A stretch of DNA of 53,563 nt from Scatosoma sp045533485. Lineage in GTDB: Bacteria > Bacillota > Clostridia > Christensenellales > Borkfalkiaceae. Below, piece after piece: positions 1 to 7,745 of the stretch. The notes beneath the pieces are model-generated. The model saw nothing but the letters and a program-made list of their open reading frames with translations. It had not been told where the DNA came from and did no database searches. The stretch lies in NCBI GenBank assembly GCA_045533485.1, contig JAZSHX010000039.1, positions 1 through 53,563 on the forward strand, in the 5' to 3' direction. The first letter of the stretch is position 1. Each line of letters begins with the position of its first letter. The position numbers and the translations under genes are program-made.

Positions 1-428
1 TTTACTGCATATTCACCTACGAGCTCCTCATCGCTGACCTTGTCCTTGGGTTCCAGCAGGATGCGCTGCGCCGTCTTGGGGCCGATGCCGGGCGCGGACT
101 TGATGGATTTTACGTCGCCGGTGACGATGGCCAGCGCAAGGTCGCGCACGGAGAGCACCGACAGCACGCCCAGCGCCGTCTTGGGCCCCACGCCGGATAC
201 ACTGGTCAGCTTTTCAAACATCTCCTGCTCTTCGCGCGAGGCAAAGCCGAATAAATCCCAGCCGTCCTCTTTTACAACGAGCTTTGTATAAACACGACTT
301 TTTTTGTCGGTGCTCATGCGGCTCATGGTCTGGGGCGTTGCATTGACAAGAAAGCCTACGCCTCCTACATCCACGACCATCTCGGTGTTTCTTTTTTCCG
401 TGACCTTCCCTTCAAGGTAAGCAAACAT
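1..428 (-). CDS. ruvA: Holliday junction branch migration protein RuvA (3' end outside window)
   Basis: RuvA binds four-way DNA junctions as a tetramer and loads the RuvB motor during recombinational repair. The reverse strand reads from an ATG at 428 through the N-terminal OB-fold region and two helix-hairpin-helix stretches typical of the family (GVGPKTA near residue 80, GIGPKTAQRI near residue 115). The frame stays open to the window edge, so about 140 residues of an expected 190-200 are present. It lies 26 bp downstream of ruvC on the same strand, the usual ruvC-ruvA order; ruvB would be expected just outside the window. It has no promoter of its own that I can see and is probably co-transcribed with ruvC. 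Confidence 0.95.
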   Translation of the reverse strand, partial: MFAYLEGKVTEKRNTEMVVDVGGVGFLVNATPQTMSRMSTDKKSRVYTKLVVKEDGWDLFGFASREEQEMFEKLTSVSGVGPKTALGVLSVLSVRDLALAIVTGDVKSIKSAPGIGPKTAQRILLEPKDKVSDEELVGEYAV

Positions 429-454
429 TGCTGTAAAATTCCTTTCTATATCCG

Positions 455-949
455 TTAAATCCTGAATCGCGCCCGCGCGTGGATGGAGTGTGCATGCGTG
501 ATGGCGATGGCAAGACCGTCCGCCGCATCGTCGGGCTTGGGGATCTCCTGCATGGAAAGCAGCATCTTGACCATGGTCTGCACCTGCTTTTTATCCGCTT
601 TGCCATAGCCCGTCAGCGCTTGCTTGATTTGCATAGGCGTGTATTCGTACAGCTTACCGCAGCTTTTTACGCAGGCAAGCAGCGCCACGCCGCGCGCATG
701 CGCTACGGCAATACCCGTCGTAATGTTTTTGGAGAAGAACAGCTCTTCGACCGCCACTTCGTCGGGCTTATATTTTTCTAATATTTTGTTGATCCCTTCT
801 TCCAGCATCGCAAGGCGCACGGGCAACCCTTCTTCCTTGGGAGTGAGCACTACGCCGCAATCCACCGCGCGGCAATTTCCGCGCGCGTCCTTTTCGATAA
901 CGCCGTAGCCCAGCGTTGCAAGCCCGGGATCTAAACCGACAATAATCAT
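455..949 (-). CDS. ruvC: Crossover junction endodeoxyribonuclease RuvC
   Basis: RuvC is the dimeric resolvase that cuts Holliday junctions in the RuvABC complex. The 164-residue product has the usual length. The N-terminal strand IIVGLDPG supplies the first catalytic Asp (D7). VAVEELFF gives the central Glu, and the C-terminal KPDDAADGLA gives the remaining acidic pair, so the active site appears complete. It is the first gene of the operon with ruvA. A TTGACA-N17-TACAAT promoter lies just upstream, and an AAGG Shine-Dalgarno site precedes the start. Confidence 0.97.
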   Translation of the reverse strand: MIIVGLDPGLATLGYGVIEKDARGNCRAVDCGVVLTPKEEGLPVRLAMLEEGINKILEKYKPDEVAVEELFFSKNITTGIAVAHARGVALLACVKSCGKLYEYTPMQIKQALTGYGKADKKQVQTMVKMLLSMQEIPKPDDAADGLAIAITHAHSIHARARFRI

Positions 950-981
950 AATTTTTTTACCTTGGTTTAGTTTCTCTTTAT

Positions 982-1010
982 ATTGTACTGCATTTTTTAT
1001 AAAATGTCAA
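982..1010 (-). promoter_or_regulatory. Sigma-A-type promoter for ruvC-ruvA
   Basis: On the reverse strand TTGACA (1010-1005) and TACAAT (987-982) are separated by 17 bp. The predicted start leaves a leader of about 25 nt before the ruvC ATG. Inferred from consensus only. Confidence 0.7.
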
Positions 1011-1028
1011 GCCCTGTTTTTACCCTTT

Positions 1029-1042
1029 CCGCGCTAGCGCGG
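1029..1042. repeat. Perfect 14-bp GC palindrome next to an A5T5 tract
   Basis: CCGCGCTAGCGCGG is fully self-complementary and is followed by AAAAATTTTT. It lies between the ruvC promoter and the next promoter. It could be a terminator for reading from either side or a protein-binding site. I cannot decide which. Confidence 0.4.
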
Positions 1043-1134
1043 AAAAATTTTTGCATTTTACGAGCAAAACGCAATTCAACACAGTATTTCGCAAAATTTT
1101 TCCGTAAAAAACAAAAAAAGTTGGCAGTGCCCCC

Positions 1135-1162
1135 TTGACAAACAAAAATTGTATGCTATACT
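1135..1162 (+). promoter_or_regulatory. Strong extended -10 promoter of the 58-aa peptide gene
   Basis: TTGACA (1135-1140), a 16-bp spacer, and TATACT (1157-1162) preceded by TGC, an extended -10. The predicted transcript starts near 1169 and has a leader of about 310 nt before the small ORF at 1496. That is very long for so short a gene, and it contains structured element copy A. Confidence 0.7.
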
Positions 1163-1343
1163 ATTTGCGCGACGGGCGGAAAAGGGGCGGCTTCCCCACG
1201 TTCTTTTTTCGTTTTTTCGTTTTCGCCGACGCAATTTTTTCTTTACTTGCGCAAAAAAACGTGCAGGCAAGAAATACGCTTTTGCATATCACCACGCAAA
1301 TCTTGGGTAACGGAGCAAGCGCAGTTTTTTAGCAATTTTGCGA

Positions 1344-1449
1344 TTTGCCGTTAAAAAATGCAAACAAGACAAGTGGCTTTTGAGGGCGCATACCTGTAAG
1401 GTCTGTAACCGAAAAAACACGCCGTATTGCGACGCATTTTTTAGGCAAA
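1344..1449 (+). ncRNA. Structured leader element, copy A
   Basis: A self-folding element in the leader of the 58-aa peptide gene. The outer stem is TTTGCC (1344-1349) with GGCAAA (1444-1449). The next stem is AAAAAATGC (1353-1361) with GCATTTTTT (1434-1442), a perfect 9 bp. Inside are the shared strings GACAAG and AGGGCGCATACC, a small hairpin, then GTAACCG and GCGACG. Copies B and C have the same architecture with compensatory base changes. I do not recognise it as a known riboswitch class; there is no T-box, TPP, SAM or similar signature. A short palindrome, CCTTTATAAAGG (1474-1485), overlaps the Shine-Dalgarno site downstream. Confidence 0.55.
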
Positions 1450-1495
1450 AAAACACTGAGCGATGGAACGGAGCCTTTATAAAGGAGATTTTGAT

Positions 1496-1672
1496 ATGAT
1501 AAAAGCGGCATTTTGGAAATTTTTGCGCCTTTTCGGCTGGGCGGTGGACGTATTCCGCGCCCTTGAACGGTTTTTACAAGCGTGGATCAAGAAACTGACA
1601 GGCGCCGCCGAACGTCTGCATGGTTTTCTCCTTGGCTTGTATAGCCAAACTTGGCTTTGTGAACAAGAATAA
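1496..1672 (+). CDS. 58-aa cationic amphipathic peptide, unknown function
   Basis: I do not recognise this protein. The start at 1496 is chosen because AAAGGAG lies 8 nt upstream; a longer in-frame ATG at 1463 lies upstream of that site. The product is rich in Trp, Phe, Leu, Lys and Arg and reads as one or two amphipathic helices (MIKAAFWKFLRLFGW, then ALERFLQAWIKKL). It has no cleavable signal peptide. Such peptides associate with membranes, as in small toxins, bacteriocin-like peptides or regulators of membrane complexes, but nothing here selects among these. It has its own strong promoter, a long leader holding structured element A, and a strong terminator, so it is a dedicated single-gene unit. 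The gene is real or the leader is itself the functional RNA; both fit. Confidence 0.55.
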   Translation: MIKAAFWKFLRLFGWAVDVFRALERFLQAWIKKLTGAAERLHGFLLGLYSQTWLCEQE

Positions 1673-1730
1673 GCTTTTCAAACAGTTTTTGCCGGTTTTG
1701 CGTTGGTTGTTCACTTGGTTTGCATAGCAA

Positions 1731-1778
1731 AAGCGGTGCGCGGGTTTTTCACCCTAACGCACCGCTTCTTGTTTTTTA
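1731..1778. terminator. Bidirectional intrinsic terminator
   Basis: AAGCGGTGCG (1731-1740) pairs with CGCACCGCTT (1758-1767), followed on the plus strand by a T-rich tail. It ends the small peptide transcript and, from the other side, the ferredoxin transcript. Confidence 0.75.
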
Positions 1779-1790
1779 TTGCGCTGTTGC

Positions 1791-1961
1791 TTATTTTTCG
1801 CTGATTGCGCTTACGGGGCATCCGTCCTCGCAAGCTCCGCAATCTACGCATTCGTCGCTGATAACGTAGATACCGTTTGCGCCAAGCGAAATCGCCCCAA
1901 CAGGACAAACGTCTGCGCATGCGCCGCAAGCGATGCAATCTTCACTGATTACGTGTGCCAT
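1791..1961 (-). CDS. 2[4Fe-4S] ferredoxin
   Basis: A 56-residue clostridial-type ferredoxin carrying low-potential electrons in the cytoplasm. Two cluster motifs are complete: CIACGACADVCP near residues 9-20 and CVDCGACEDGCP near residues 38-49. Their eight cysteines bind two [4Fe-4S] clusters. Each is followed by an xGAIS or xSAIS segment, the internal duplication typical of the family. The start is fixed by a GGAGG site 8-9 nt upstream. It is transcribed alone from its own promoter between a cysteine desulfurase (cluster sulfur supply) and a terminator. The neighbourhood is suggestive, but the genes are not one operon. Confidence 0.95.
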   Translation of the reverse strand: MAHVISEDCIACGACADVCPVGAISLGANGIYVISDECVDCGACEDGCPVSAISEK

Positions 1962-2013
1962 ATTCTACCTCCGTGTTCTTTTTTTATTTAGCGGTTTTTC
2001 TTTACCGACATAT

Positions 2014-2042
2014 ATTATATCACATTTTTCGTCCGTTGTAAA
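2014..2042 (-). promoter_or_regulatory. Promoter of the ferredoxin gene
   Basis: On the reverse strand TTTACA (2042-2037), a 17-bp spacer and TATAAT (2019-2014), followed by a leader of about 45 nt with GGAGG before the ATG at 1961. Confidence 0.75.
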
Positions 2043-2069
2043 TAGTTTGCAGCCCATTTTTTTCTTTTT

Positions 2070-3209
2070 TTATCCGCGCAAACGCGTTACGCACGCACGC
2101 AAAATATCCATAGCGCGTTCTATCTCTTCCTGCGTGTTATTTTTGCCCATACTAATTCTCACGCATTGTTTGGCTTTTTCTTCACTAAGCCCCATCGCCG
2201 TGAGTACGTGGCTGGGTTTAATGGACGCGCTGGCACAAGCCGAGCCTGCCGCCATACAAACGCCCTGCAAATCCATATTGAAAAGAAGCGACGCGTTTTC
2301 CACACCGTCGATTTTCACGTTCCATACCGCAGGCAGCGCATATTCCTTATCGCCGTTACGCGTCACACCGCCGACCGCTTGCAGCTTTTCTTCCAAAACC
2401 TTGGCAAGCGCTTGCAGCTTGGCGTTGTTTTCCTGCATAGTATCCACCGCGCGTTTATACGCTTCGGCAAACCCGACGATAGACGGCACGTTGAGCGTTC
2501 CGCCGCGCAAACCCCTTTCCTGTTCGCCGCCGCCTACGTGGCGATGGATTTTTACGCCGTTTTTGATATATAAAACCCCGCAACCCTTCGGGCCGTAAAA
2601 TTTATGCGATGAAAAGGACAGCAAATCCACGCCCCACGCTTTCACGTCAATGGGCATATACGGTGCGGCTTGCACTGCGTCGGTAAAAAACAACGCTCCG
2701 TATTCGTGCGACAAATCCGCCGCTTGCTTTATCGGCTGTACAACGCCCGTTTCGTTGTTCGCCGCCATAATCGCCACCAACGCCGTGTCCTTGGTAAGCG
2801 CGGATTGTAAGGCGTTCATCTCAACCCTGCCCCCGTCGTTTACGGGTAAATAGGTCACCGTGAACCCTTCTTCTTCCAAAGTTTTCGCCGCGTATAAAAC
2901 AGCGTGATGTTCGATAGCCGACACAATCACGTGCGTTTTGCCCTCCGCTTTTTTTGCGCGCGCAACGCCCAGCACCGCCCAGTTATCCGCTTCCGTGCCG
3001 CCGCCCGTAAAATACACTTCGTTGCTTTGCGCGTTGATGCACTCGGCAACCGTATCGCGCGCCAAATCCACCGCACCCATCGCTTTTCTGCCAAGCGCGT
3101 GCGGAGAATCGGCGTTGCCGAACGTTTGCGTGAAATACGGCGCCATTTTCTCAAACACCGCTTTATCCAGCGGCGTCGTTGCCGCGTGATCCAAATAAAT
3201 GCTTTCCAT
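2070..3209 (-). CDS. Cysteine desulfurase, NifS/IscS family
   Basis: A PLP enzyme that takes sulfur from cysteine for Fe-S cluster or tRNA thiolation pathways. The 379-residue product begins ESIYLDHAATTPLD, the family's N-terminal signature. The PLP lysine is in SFSSHKFYGPKG near residue 203, and SAIEHHA holds the stacking histidines. The catalytic cysteine is in GSACASAS near residue 323, with the short loop typical of NifS/IscS (group I) enzymes. The frame is open further upstream, but ATG 3209 is chosen by homology. A perfect TTGACA-N17-TATAAT promoter ends only 7 nt before it, so the mRNA would be nearly leaderless. Which desulfurase subtype it is (IscS, NifS or a tRNA-dedicated one) cannot be told from context. 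Confidence 0.95.
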   Translation of the reverse strand: MESIYLDHAATTPLDKAVFEKMAPYFTQTFGNADSPHALGRKAMGAVDLARDTVAECINAQSNEVYFTGGGTEADNWAVLGVARAKKAEGKTHVIVSAIEHHAVLYAAKTLEEEGFTVTYLPVNDGGRVEMNALQSALTKDTALVAIMAANNETGVVQPIKQAADLSHEYGALFFTDAVQAAPYMPIDVKAWGVDLLSFSSHKFYGPKGCGVLYIKNGVKIHRHVGGGEQERGLRGGTLNVPSIVGFAEAYKRAVDTMQENNAKLQALAKVLEEKLQAVGGVTRNGDKEYALPAVWNVKIDGVENASLLFNMDLQGVCMAAGSACASASIKPSHVLTAMGLSEEKAKQCVRISMGKNNTQEEIERAMDILRACVTRLRG

Positions 3210-3216
3210 GCCTATT

Positions 3217-3245
3217 ATTATATATGCTTTGTCCGCGTTTGTCAA
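3217..3245 (-). promoter_or_regulatory. Consensus promoter abutting the desulfurase ATG (leaderless)
   Basis: TTGACA (3245-3240), 17 bp, TATAAT (3222-3217), then 7 nt to the ATG at 3209. The usual start point, about 7 nt after the -10 box, would fall at or one base before the ATG, leaving no room for a Shine-Dalgarno site. Confidence 0.7.
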
Positions 3246-3340
3246 GCGCAAAAAACGCCGTTTACAAAGTAAAATCCGCGCACTATATGCAGTGTTTGAA
3301 AAAATTTTCCAAAAAAAGCAAAGTTTTTTCAAAAACCCCC

Positions 3341-3369
3341 TTGAAAAATGGGAGAAAATGTATTATAAT
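3341..3369 (+). promoter_or_regulatory. Promoter of the EF-G-like gene
   Basis: TTGAAA (3341-3346), a 17-bp spacer and TATAAT (3364-3369). The leader to the ATG at 3466 is about 90 nt and contains an AGGGGG ribosome site. Confidence 0.7.
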
Positions 3370-3465
3370 AGGACAAATCAACGATGAACGCGGTTTTTTT
3401 GGCGAAAAGGCATACGCCAAGGGGGCTGCGGCGTTGAAAGTAATAAACAACAGGGGGTTCATTAT

Positions 3466-5538
3466 ATGAACATACATGGAGAAACTATTCGTAACATTGC
3501 CATTGTAGGGCACAGCGGCGAAGGGAAAACGACGCTGTGCGAAGCCATCTTATTCAACGGTGGCGCGATCGACAGACAGGGTAAAGTGCCCGACGGAACG
3601 ACTGTTTCCGACTTTGACGATCTTGAAAAAGCCAAGAAGATGTCCATCTACACTTCTTGCTCCTACGTAATGTGGAAAGACCGCGAAGGCAAGAGCGTTA
3701 AAATCAATTTGCTCGACTTGCCCGGTTATTACGATTTTGAAGGCGAACGCAACGAAGGTCTGCGCGCGGCTGGCGGCGCACTGCTCGTTATCGGCGCAAA
3801 CGGCTCCGTTCCTATCGGTGCGGAAGTTATCGTTGAGCACTGCATGAAGCTTGGTAAACCGTTGATTATTTTTATCAACGGTATGGATAAGGATAATGCA
3901 AATTATTTGGGCACTGTACAAGCGTTGCACGATAAGTACGCAGGGAAAATCGCACCGATTCAAATTCCTATCATGGAAGGCGGCAAGATGCAGGGCTACG
4001 TAAACGTTTTGCAAGAAAAGGCGTATTTGTTCAAGGACGGCGGACCGCAAGAAATTCCCGTACCTGAAAATTTGAAAGGCGAAGTGGAAACGGCGAAGCT
4101 TAGCTTGATGGAAACGGCGGCTGAAAACGACGAAGTGCTTTTGGATAAGTATTTTGAAACGGGCGATTTGACGCGTGAAGAAACCATCCACGGTATTCGT
4201 CTTGGTATCGCGTCGGTTACCACTATTCCCGTTATGGCTGGTTCGGCTTTGCAAAACCGCGGCGTTATCAACCTTATGAACGAAATCGTTACGTACATGC
4301 CCCTTGCGCGTGAACGTATCAATACCCTTGCGGACGATTTGGCGACCGACACCGTTACGCCTATCCGTACGGACGCAACCGCACCTTTCGCAGCGCAAGT
4401 GTTTAAGACGGTGATCGACCCGTTCTCGGGTAAGCTTTCCTATTTGAAGAGCTTTTGCGGCGTTTTGAAGAGCGGTTCGACCGTTTGGAACGCGAACACC
4501 GAAACGGAAGAACGTATCGGCCAAGTGTACGCACTGCGCGGTAAAAAGATGGAACCCGTCGACGAACTTGCGGCAGGCGATATCGGCGCAGTGAACAAGC
4601 TGAGCAACACCAACACAGGCGATACCCTTTGCGACCCTGCAAAGAAAGTACGCTTTAAGCCCATTTTCTTCCCGAAGCCTACGCTGTTTATGTCCGTTGC
4701 CGCTGAAAAGAAAGGCGAAGAAGACAAGATTTTTGCAGGGCTTGCAAAACTGCGCGAAGAAGATTACACTTTCTCCGTAGAAAAGAACGTGGAAACGGGC
4801 GAAATTTTGCTCGGCGGTCAAGGCGATATTCAAATCGAAACACTGGTGAAGAAAGTCAAAGCGCGCTACGGCGTTGATATGAAGCTTTCCACGCCGAAAG
4901 TGGCGTACCGTGAAACTATCCGCGGCACGGCGGAAGCGGAAGGTAAGCACAAGAAACAATCGGGCGGTCACGGTCAATACGGTCACGTTAAAATCCGTTT
5001 CTCCCCTTGCGAAGAAGAATTTGTGTTTGAAGAAGAAGTGGTTGGCGGCGCAGTGCCGAAAAACTACTTCCCCGCAGTGGAAAAGGGCTTGCGCGAAAGT
5101 ATGGAAAACGGCCCCTTGGCTGGTTATCCCGTTACCGGTTTGAAAGCTGTTTTGTACGACGGTAGCTACCACGACGTTGACTCTAACGAACTTTCCTTCA
5201 AGATGGCGGCAAACATCGCATTTAAGGAAGGCTTGAAGAACGCGAAGCCCATTTTGCTTGAACCTATCCACAGCTTGAAGATTGCCGTTCCCGCCGATTA
5301 TTTGGGCGACGTAATGGGCGATATTTCCAAGCGCCGCGGCCGTATCATGGGTACGGACAGCGAAGGCAACAAAGCCATCATCACGGCGGAAGTTCCCCTT
5401 GCGGAAATTATGGAATACACGATGGAACTTCGTTCGTTGACGCGCGGCAGCGGTAAGTTCGTTTCCGAATTCTTGGCATACGAACCCGTACCCGGCGAAC
5501 TTGTAGAAAAAATTGTAGCAAACGCGAAGAAAGAATAA
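3466..5538 (+). CDS. Elongation factor G-like GTPase (FusA2-type)
   Basis: A 690-residue translational GTPase with the EF-G domain order: G domain, OB-type domain II, domains III and V, and between them the domain IV-type stretch containing GGHGQYGHV. The P-loop is GHSGEGKTT (residues 15-23) and the base-specificity motif reads NGMDK. Switch II is DLPGYYDF (residues 84-91), with Tyr in the position where canonical EF-G and EF-Tu have the catalytic His (DTPGHVDF). This, with the divergent P-loop, places it in the EF-G-like/FusA2 branch rather than the essential EF-G. Family members have unclear roles, and some lack normal translocation activity. It stands alone with its own promoter and terminator, not in a str (rpsL-rpsG-fusA-tuf) operon, which supports the paralog reading. 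Confidence 0.88.
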   Translation: MNIHGETIRNIAIVGHSGEGKTTLCEAILFNGGAIDRQGKVPDGTTVSDFDDLEKAKKMSIYTSCSYVMWKDREGKSVKINLLDLPGYYDFEGERNEGLRAAGGALLVIGANGSVPIGAEVIVEHCMKLGKPLIIFINGMDKDNANYLGTVQALHDKYAGKIAPIQIPIMEGGKMQGYVNVLQEKAYLFKDGGPQEIPVPENLKGEVETAKLSLMETAAENDEVLLDKYFETGDLTREETIHGIRLGIASVTTIPVMAGSALQNRGVINLMNEIVTYMPLARERINTLADDLATDTVTPIRTDATAPFAAQVFKTVIDPFSGKLSYLKSFCGVLKSGSTVWNANTETEERIGQVYALRGKKMEPVDELAAGDIGAVNKLSNTNTGDTLCDPAKKVRFKPIFFPKPTLFMSVAAEKKGEEDKIFAGLAKLREEDYTFSVEKNVETGEILLGGQGDIQIETLVKKVKARYGVDMKLSTPKVAYRETIRGTAEAEGKHKKQSGGHGQYGHVKIRFSPCEEEFVFEEEVVGGAVPKNYFPAVEKGLRESMENGPLAGYPVTGLKAVLYDGSYHDVDSNELSFKMAANIAFKEGLKNAKPILLEPIHSLKIAVPADYLGDVMGDISKRRGRIMGTDSEGNKAIITAEVPLAEIMEYTMELRSLTRGSGKFVSEFLAYEPVPGELVEKIVANAKKE

Positions 5539-5556
5539 TCTTTCTTTGCCCTAAAT

Positions 5557-5593
5557 AAAAAGCCCCTCGGTCCCCCTCCGATGGGCTTTTTTA
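5557..5593 (+). terminator. Terminator of the EF-G-like gene
   Basis: AAAAGCCC and GGGCTTTT flank a short loop containing CTCGG/CCGA pairing, followed by TTA. It lies 19 bp after the stop codon. Confidence 0.8.
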
Positions 5594-5599
5594 TATACG

Positions 5600-5656
5600 T
5601 ATTTATTAAAAATAGGCATACCGTGTACGCGTTGAACACGATATGCCCTCGTTTTT
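5600..5656. repeat. 57-bp exact direct repeat, left copy (hairpin terminator)
   Basis: Identical base for base to 8062-8118. Its core is a long hairpin, GGCATA-C-CGTGT, nine-base loop, ACACG-A-TATGCC, with one C/A mismatch. It is flanked by A/T tracts so it can act as an intrinsic terminator on either strand. This copy sits 11 bp after the stop codon of the reverse-strand membrane protein gene. The two copies bracket the AT-rich cassette 5657-8061. Confidence 0.9.
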
Positions 5657-5667
5657 ATTCTATGTCA

Positions 5668-6675
5668 TTATTCTTTTTGTTTCACGGTTTTTTGTGATAT
5701 CGGTTTTTTATAAAACGTGGGAAAAAACGTTGTTGCCCACCCTGCGCCCGAGATTAAAATAATCGATATAGGTAAATGATTTCCAGATTGCATATAACCT
5801 GCAACTGCTTGCATTATATCTATTTGTGCCCCACCGCCTACTAACGCCATAAAAAGAATCAAATCGACAGCCAAATACACGCAAGCGGTTATAAATAATT
5901 TTTTCCAGGCACTTTCATATTTATTGTAGAAGAAAAATTCATCCATCTTTTGAAACAAATATACCGTTAAAATTAAATGGAAAATATTGACGCCTATCGC
6001 TTTATATAAGGTATGTACGGCAAGAATGCCCGTTGAGAAATCTAACGTTCCAAAAAATAAGATGCGAACATTTCCTAAAATTTCTTTTATAAAAGGCGTA
6101 ACGATATAACTGCCAACAACAATTAAAAGAATTCCTTTAACAAGCGTATATACCCCCGAAGAAAGGGCGTATTGCCACCACCATTTTTTAGTAATAACTG
6201 CATTTTTATACACCTCGCCCAACGATACAAACAGCAGCCCAACGATAAGGAAAAATCTTCCCCAGCCAGCAAGCCCCTCTTGGTTTAACATATTGTTTGC
6301 AATAACATATATAGTACAATATCTAAAAATATTTTTAAACTCAATAAAGACAGAGGCAATTTTGACGTTTTCCTCTTTCATTTTCATGCGGTTAAAGCCG
6401 CGACAAGTTGCTTTAATAATTAAAACACCTAATACCAAATAAATAATCCCTTGTGCCGTTGCGGCAACATATTCGTACCAAAGGGATTTGTGAAAAGAAA
6501 AAATCGCCAAGATTTTATTGATACAGGAAATAACAGTTATCTTTTCCATCGTTCCTGAAAAAGCCCCAAATAGATACGCCGCCGCAAAAATTACGCCTAC
6601 TACATTTATCAATATGCACGCCTTGCCGATATGCCAAGGCGTTTCTTTTGTTACTTTATTTTGTTCCGCTTCCAT
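5668..6675 (-). CDS. Multi-pass membrane protein, unknown function
   Basis: I do not recognise this 335-residue protein. About eight hydrophobic segments are visible, the first near residues 20-38 (ACILINVVGVIFAAAYLFG) and the last near 300-318 (ISIILISGAGWATTFF). They are separated by short loops, one strongly charged (NRMKMKEENVK). The C-terminus is basic. No transporter, kinase or protease motif stands out. It follows the secreted-protein gene by 21 bp, with a GGAG site upstream, and the two probably form an operon controlled by the divergent Xre repressor. The DNA is visibly more AT-rich than the flanking core genes, suggesting acquisition. A sensing, immunity or stress-membrane role is possible but only inferred from this layout. 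Confidence 0.7.
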   Translation of the reverse strand: MEAEQNKVTKETPWHIGKACILINVVGVIFAAAYLFGAFSGTMEKITVISCINKILAIFSFHKSLWYEYVAATAQGIIYLVLGVLIIKATCRGFNRMKMKEENVKIASVFIEFKNIFRYCTIYVIANNMLNQEGLAGWGRFFLIVGLLFVSLGEVYKNAVITKKWWWQYALSSGVYTLVKGILLIVVGSYIVTPFIKEILGNVRILFFGTLDFSTGILAVHTLYKAIGVNIFHLILTVYLFQKMDEFFFYNKYESAWKKLFITACVYLAVDLILFMALVGGGAQIDIMQAVAGYMQSGNHLPISIILISGAGWATTFFPTFYKKPISQKTVKQKE

Positions 6676-6696
6676 GATATTCTCCTTTGTTTTTAA

Positions 6697-7602
6697 TTAT
6701 AAATAGTCGAAAAGATTATAAATCTCTACATTTTGAGGAAAATTTACTTTCGTGTTATCGATGTTCGACAATCGGCATTTCACGTGTTCCCCCCACCAAA
6801 AGCTGCTCCCTTCTCCCTTTTCCGTTACTGTACAACGCGCCGAAAAAAAAGGGCTACGTTTCGATGATAAATCCACAAAAAACTCCGCCTCGTCAAATTC
6901 ATCTTCTTTTATTTCCCCAAAACTCAATTGTCCCCAAAGCGTTTTGGCTGCCGTGCTGTTTAACGTATACGTGTTACCTGAGCGCGAAAAAATATCCTCT
7001 TCGCAATTTAAAATATATTGCCCTATTGTTGACATTATCAATAAATTCATTCCTGTTACAGCTTGAAACATTTCAGCCCCATCGCCCATATCAACCCATT
7101 TATTTAATAATTCCTTGGGAAAACCCTCCCCTGCTCCTTGCATAACTTTAAGAAATACCTGCTCGCCGAAGACATACAAATCGAATACGGGAGAAGAAGA
7201 AACTCTCTTCATCTCCTCTCCCAAAGGAGCCTCTTGAAAAGTATCTGATTCCGCACGATAATATACTTTTTCATCATCAATATACATTGTCATTCTACTT
7301 TGAGAAGATAAAAATTGTTTTCGTGTGCTTTTTTGCCACATACTAAACGATCTATTGATTTCAAACTCTAACGTGACGCTTTTATGCGTATTTGTTTGCT
7401 CGACGGTATTTGTGGACATCATTTGATTTAATTCATCCTCAGTCGCCCCAAACGAGCATAAAATATCCGCCACTTCTTCTACACTTTCTACCTTTTGCCC
7501 CACGCCACTTCCTTTCCCGATTTCTATCGGATTGAATTTTGGAAGCAACATCGCTGAAAACAGCAAAACTGCACATACTACCCAAGAAATATATTTTTTC
7601 AT
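6697..7602 (-). CDS. Secreted or membrane-anchored protein, unknown function
   Basis: A 301-residue protein with a typical N-terminal export signal (MKKYISWVVCAVLLFSAMLLP). There is no lipobox cysteine at a suitable position, so it is either secreted or held by an uncleaved anchor. The mature part is mixed polar and aromatic with repeated strand-like stretches (SVTLEFEINRSFSMW, MTMYIDDEKVYYRAES) and acidic C-terminal segments. This resembles a lipoprotein-like beta fold, but I cannot name a family. The start is supported by AGGAGG 7-8 nt upstream. It is the promoter-proximal gene of the cassette; its promoter overlaps the operator of the divergent Xre gene. Confidence 0.75.
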   Translation of the reverse strand: MKKYISWVVCAVLLFSAMLLPKFNPIEIGKGSGVGQKVESVEEVADILCSFGATEDELNQMMSTNTVEQTNTHKSVTLEFEINRSFSMWQKSTRKQFLSSQSRMTMYIDDEKVYYRAESDTFQEAPLGEEMKRVSSSPVFDLYVFGEQVFLKVMQGAGEGFPKELLNKWVDMGDGAEMFQAVTGMNLLIMSTIGQYILNCEEDIFSRSGNTYTLNSTAAKTLWGQLSFGEIKEDEFDEAEFFVDLSSKRSPFFSARCTVTEKGEGSSFWWGEHVKCRLSNIDNTKVNFPQNVEIYNLFDYL

Positions 7603-7659
7603 GATAAAACCTCCTACTTTTTTTATTTTGATTTCATGATAAAATTTCCTGTATTGCTA

Positions 7660-7714
7660 ATTTTATCACATTTTGAGATAAATGTCAACATCTCATATTG
7701 AGATTTACTATAAT
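7660..7714. promoter_or_regulatory. Divergent promoters with three TGAGAT half-sites (Xre operator)
   Basis: Reverse strand: TTGACA (7688-7683), 17 bp, TAAAAT (7665-7660) drives the secreted-protein gene. Plus strand: TATAAT (7709-7714) precedes the Xre gene. Three half-sites cover both promoters: TGAGAT (7674-7679), ATCTCA (7690-7695) and TGAGAT (7699-7704). They give the inverted pairs TGAGAT-N10-ATCTCA and ATCTCA-N3-TGAGAT. A second inverted repeat, TGATAAAATT with AATTTTATCA, spans 7637-7668. The layout predicts an autoregulated divergent switch. Confidence 0.65.
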
Positions 7715-7745
7715 TGTTATATAAAAGTTTTTAAGGGTAGACGTT

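Noticed and set aside
3550..5271. Long reverse-strand open frame (573 codons) opposite the EF-G-like gene
   Set aside because: It is a shadow of the codon bias of the sense gene: Phe/His/Arg-rich, without motifs, ribosome site or promoter.
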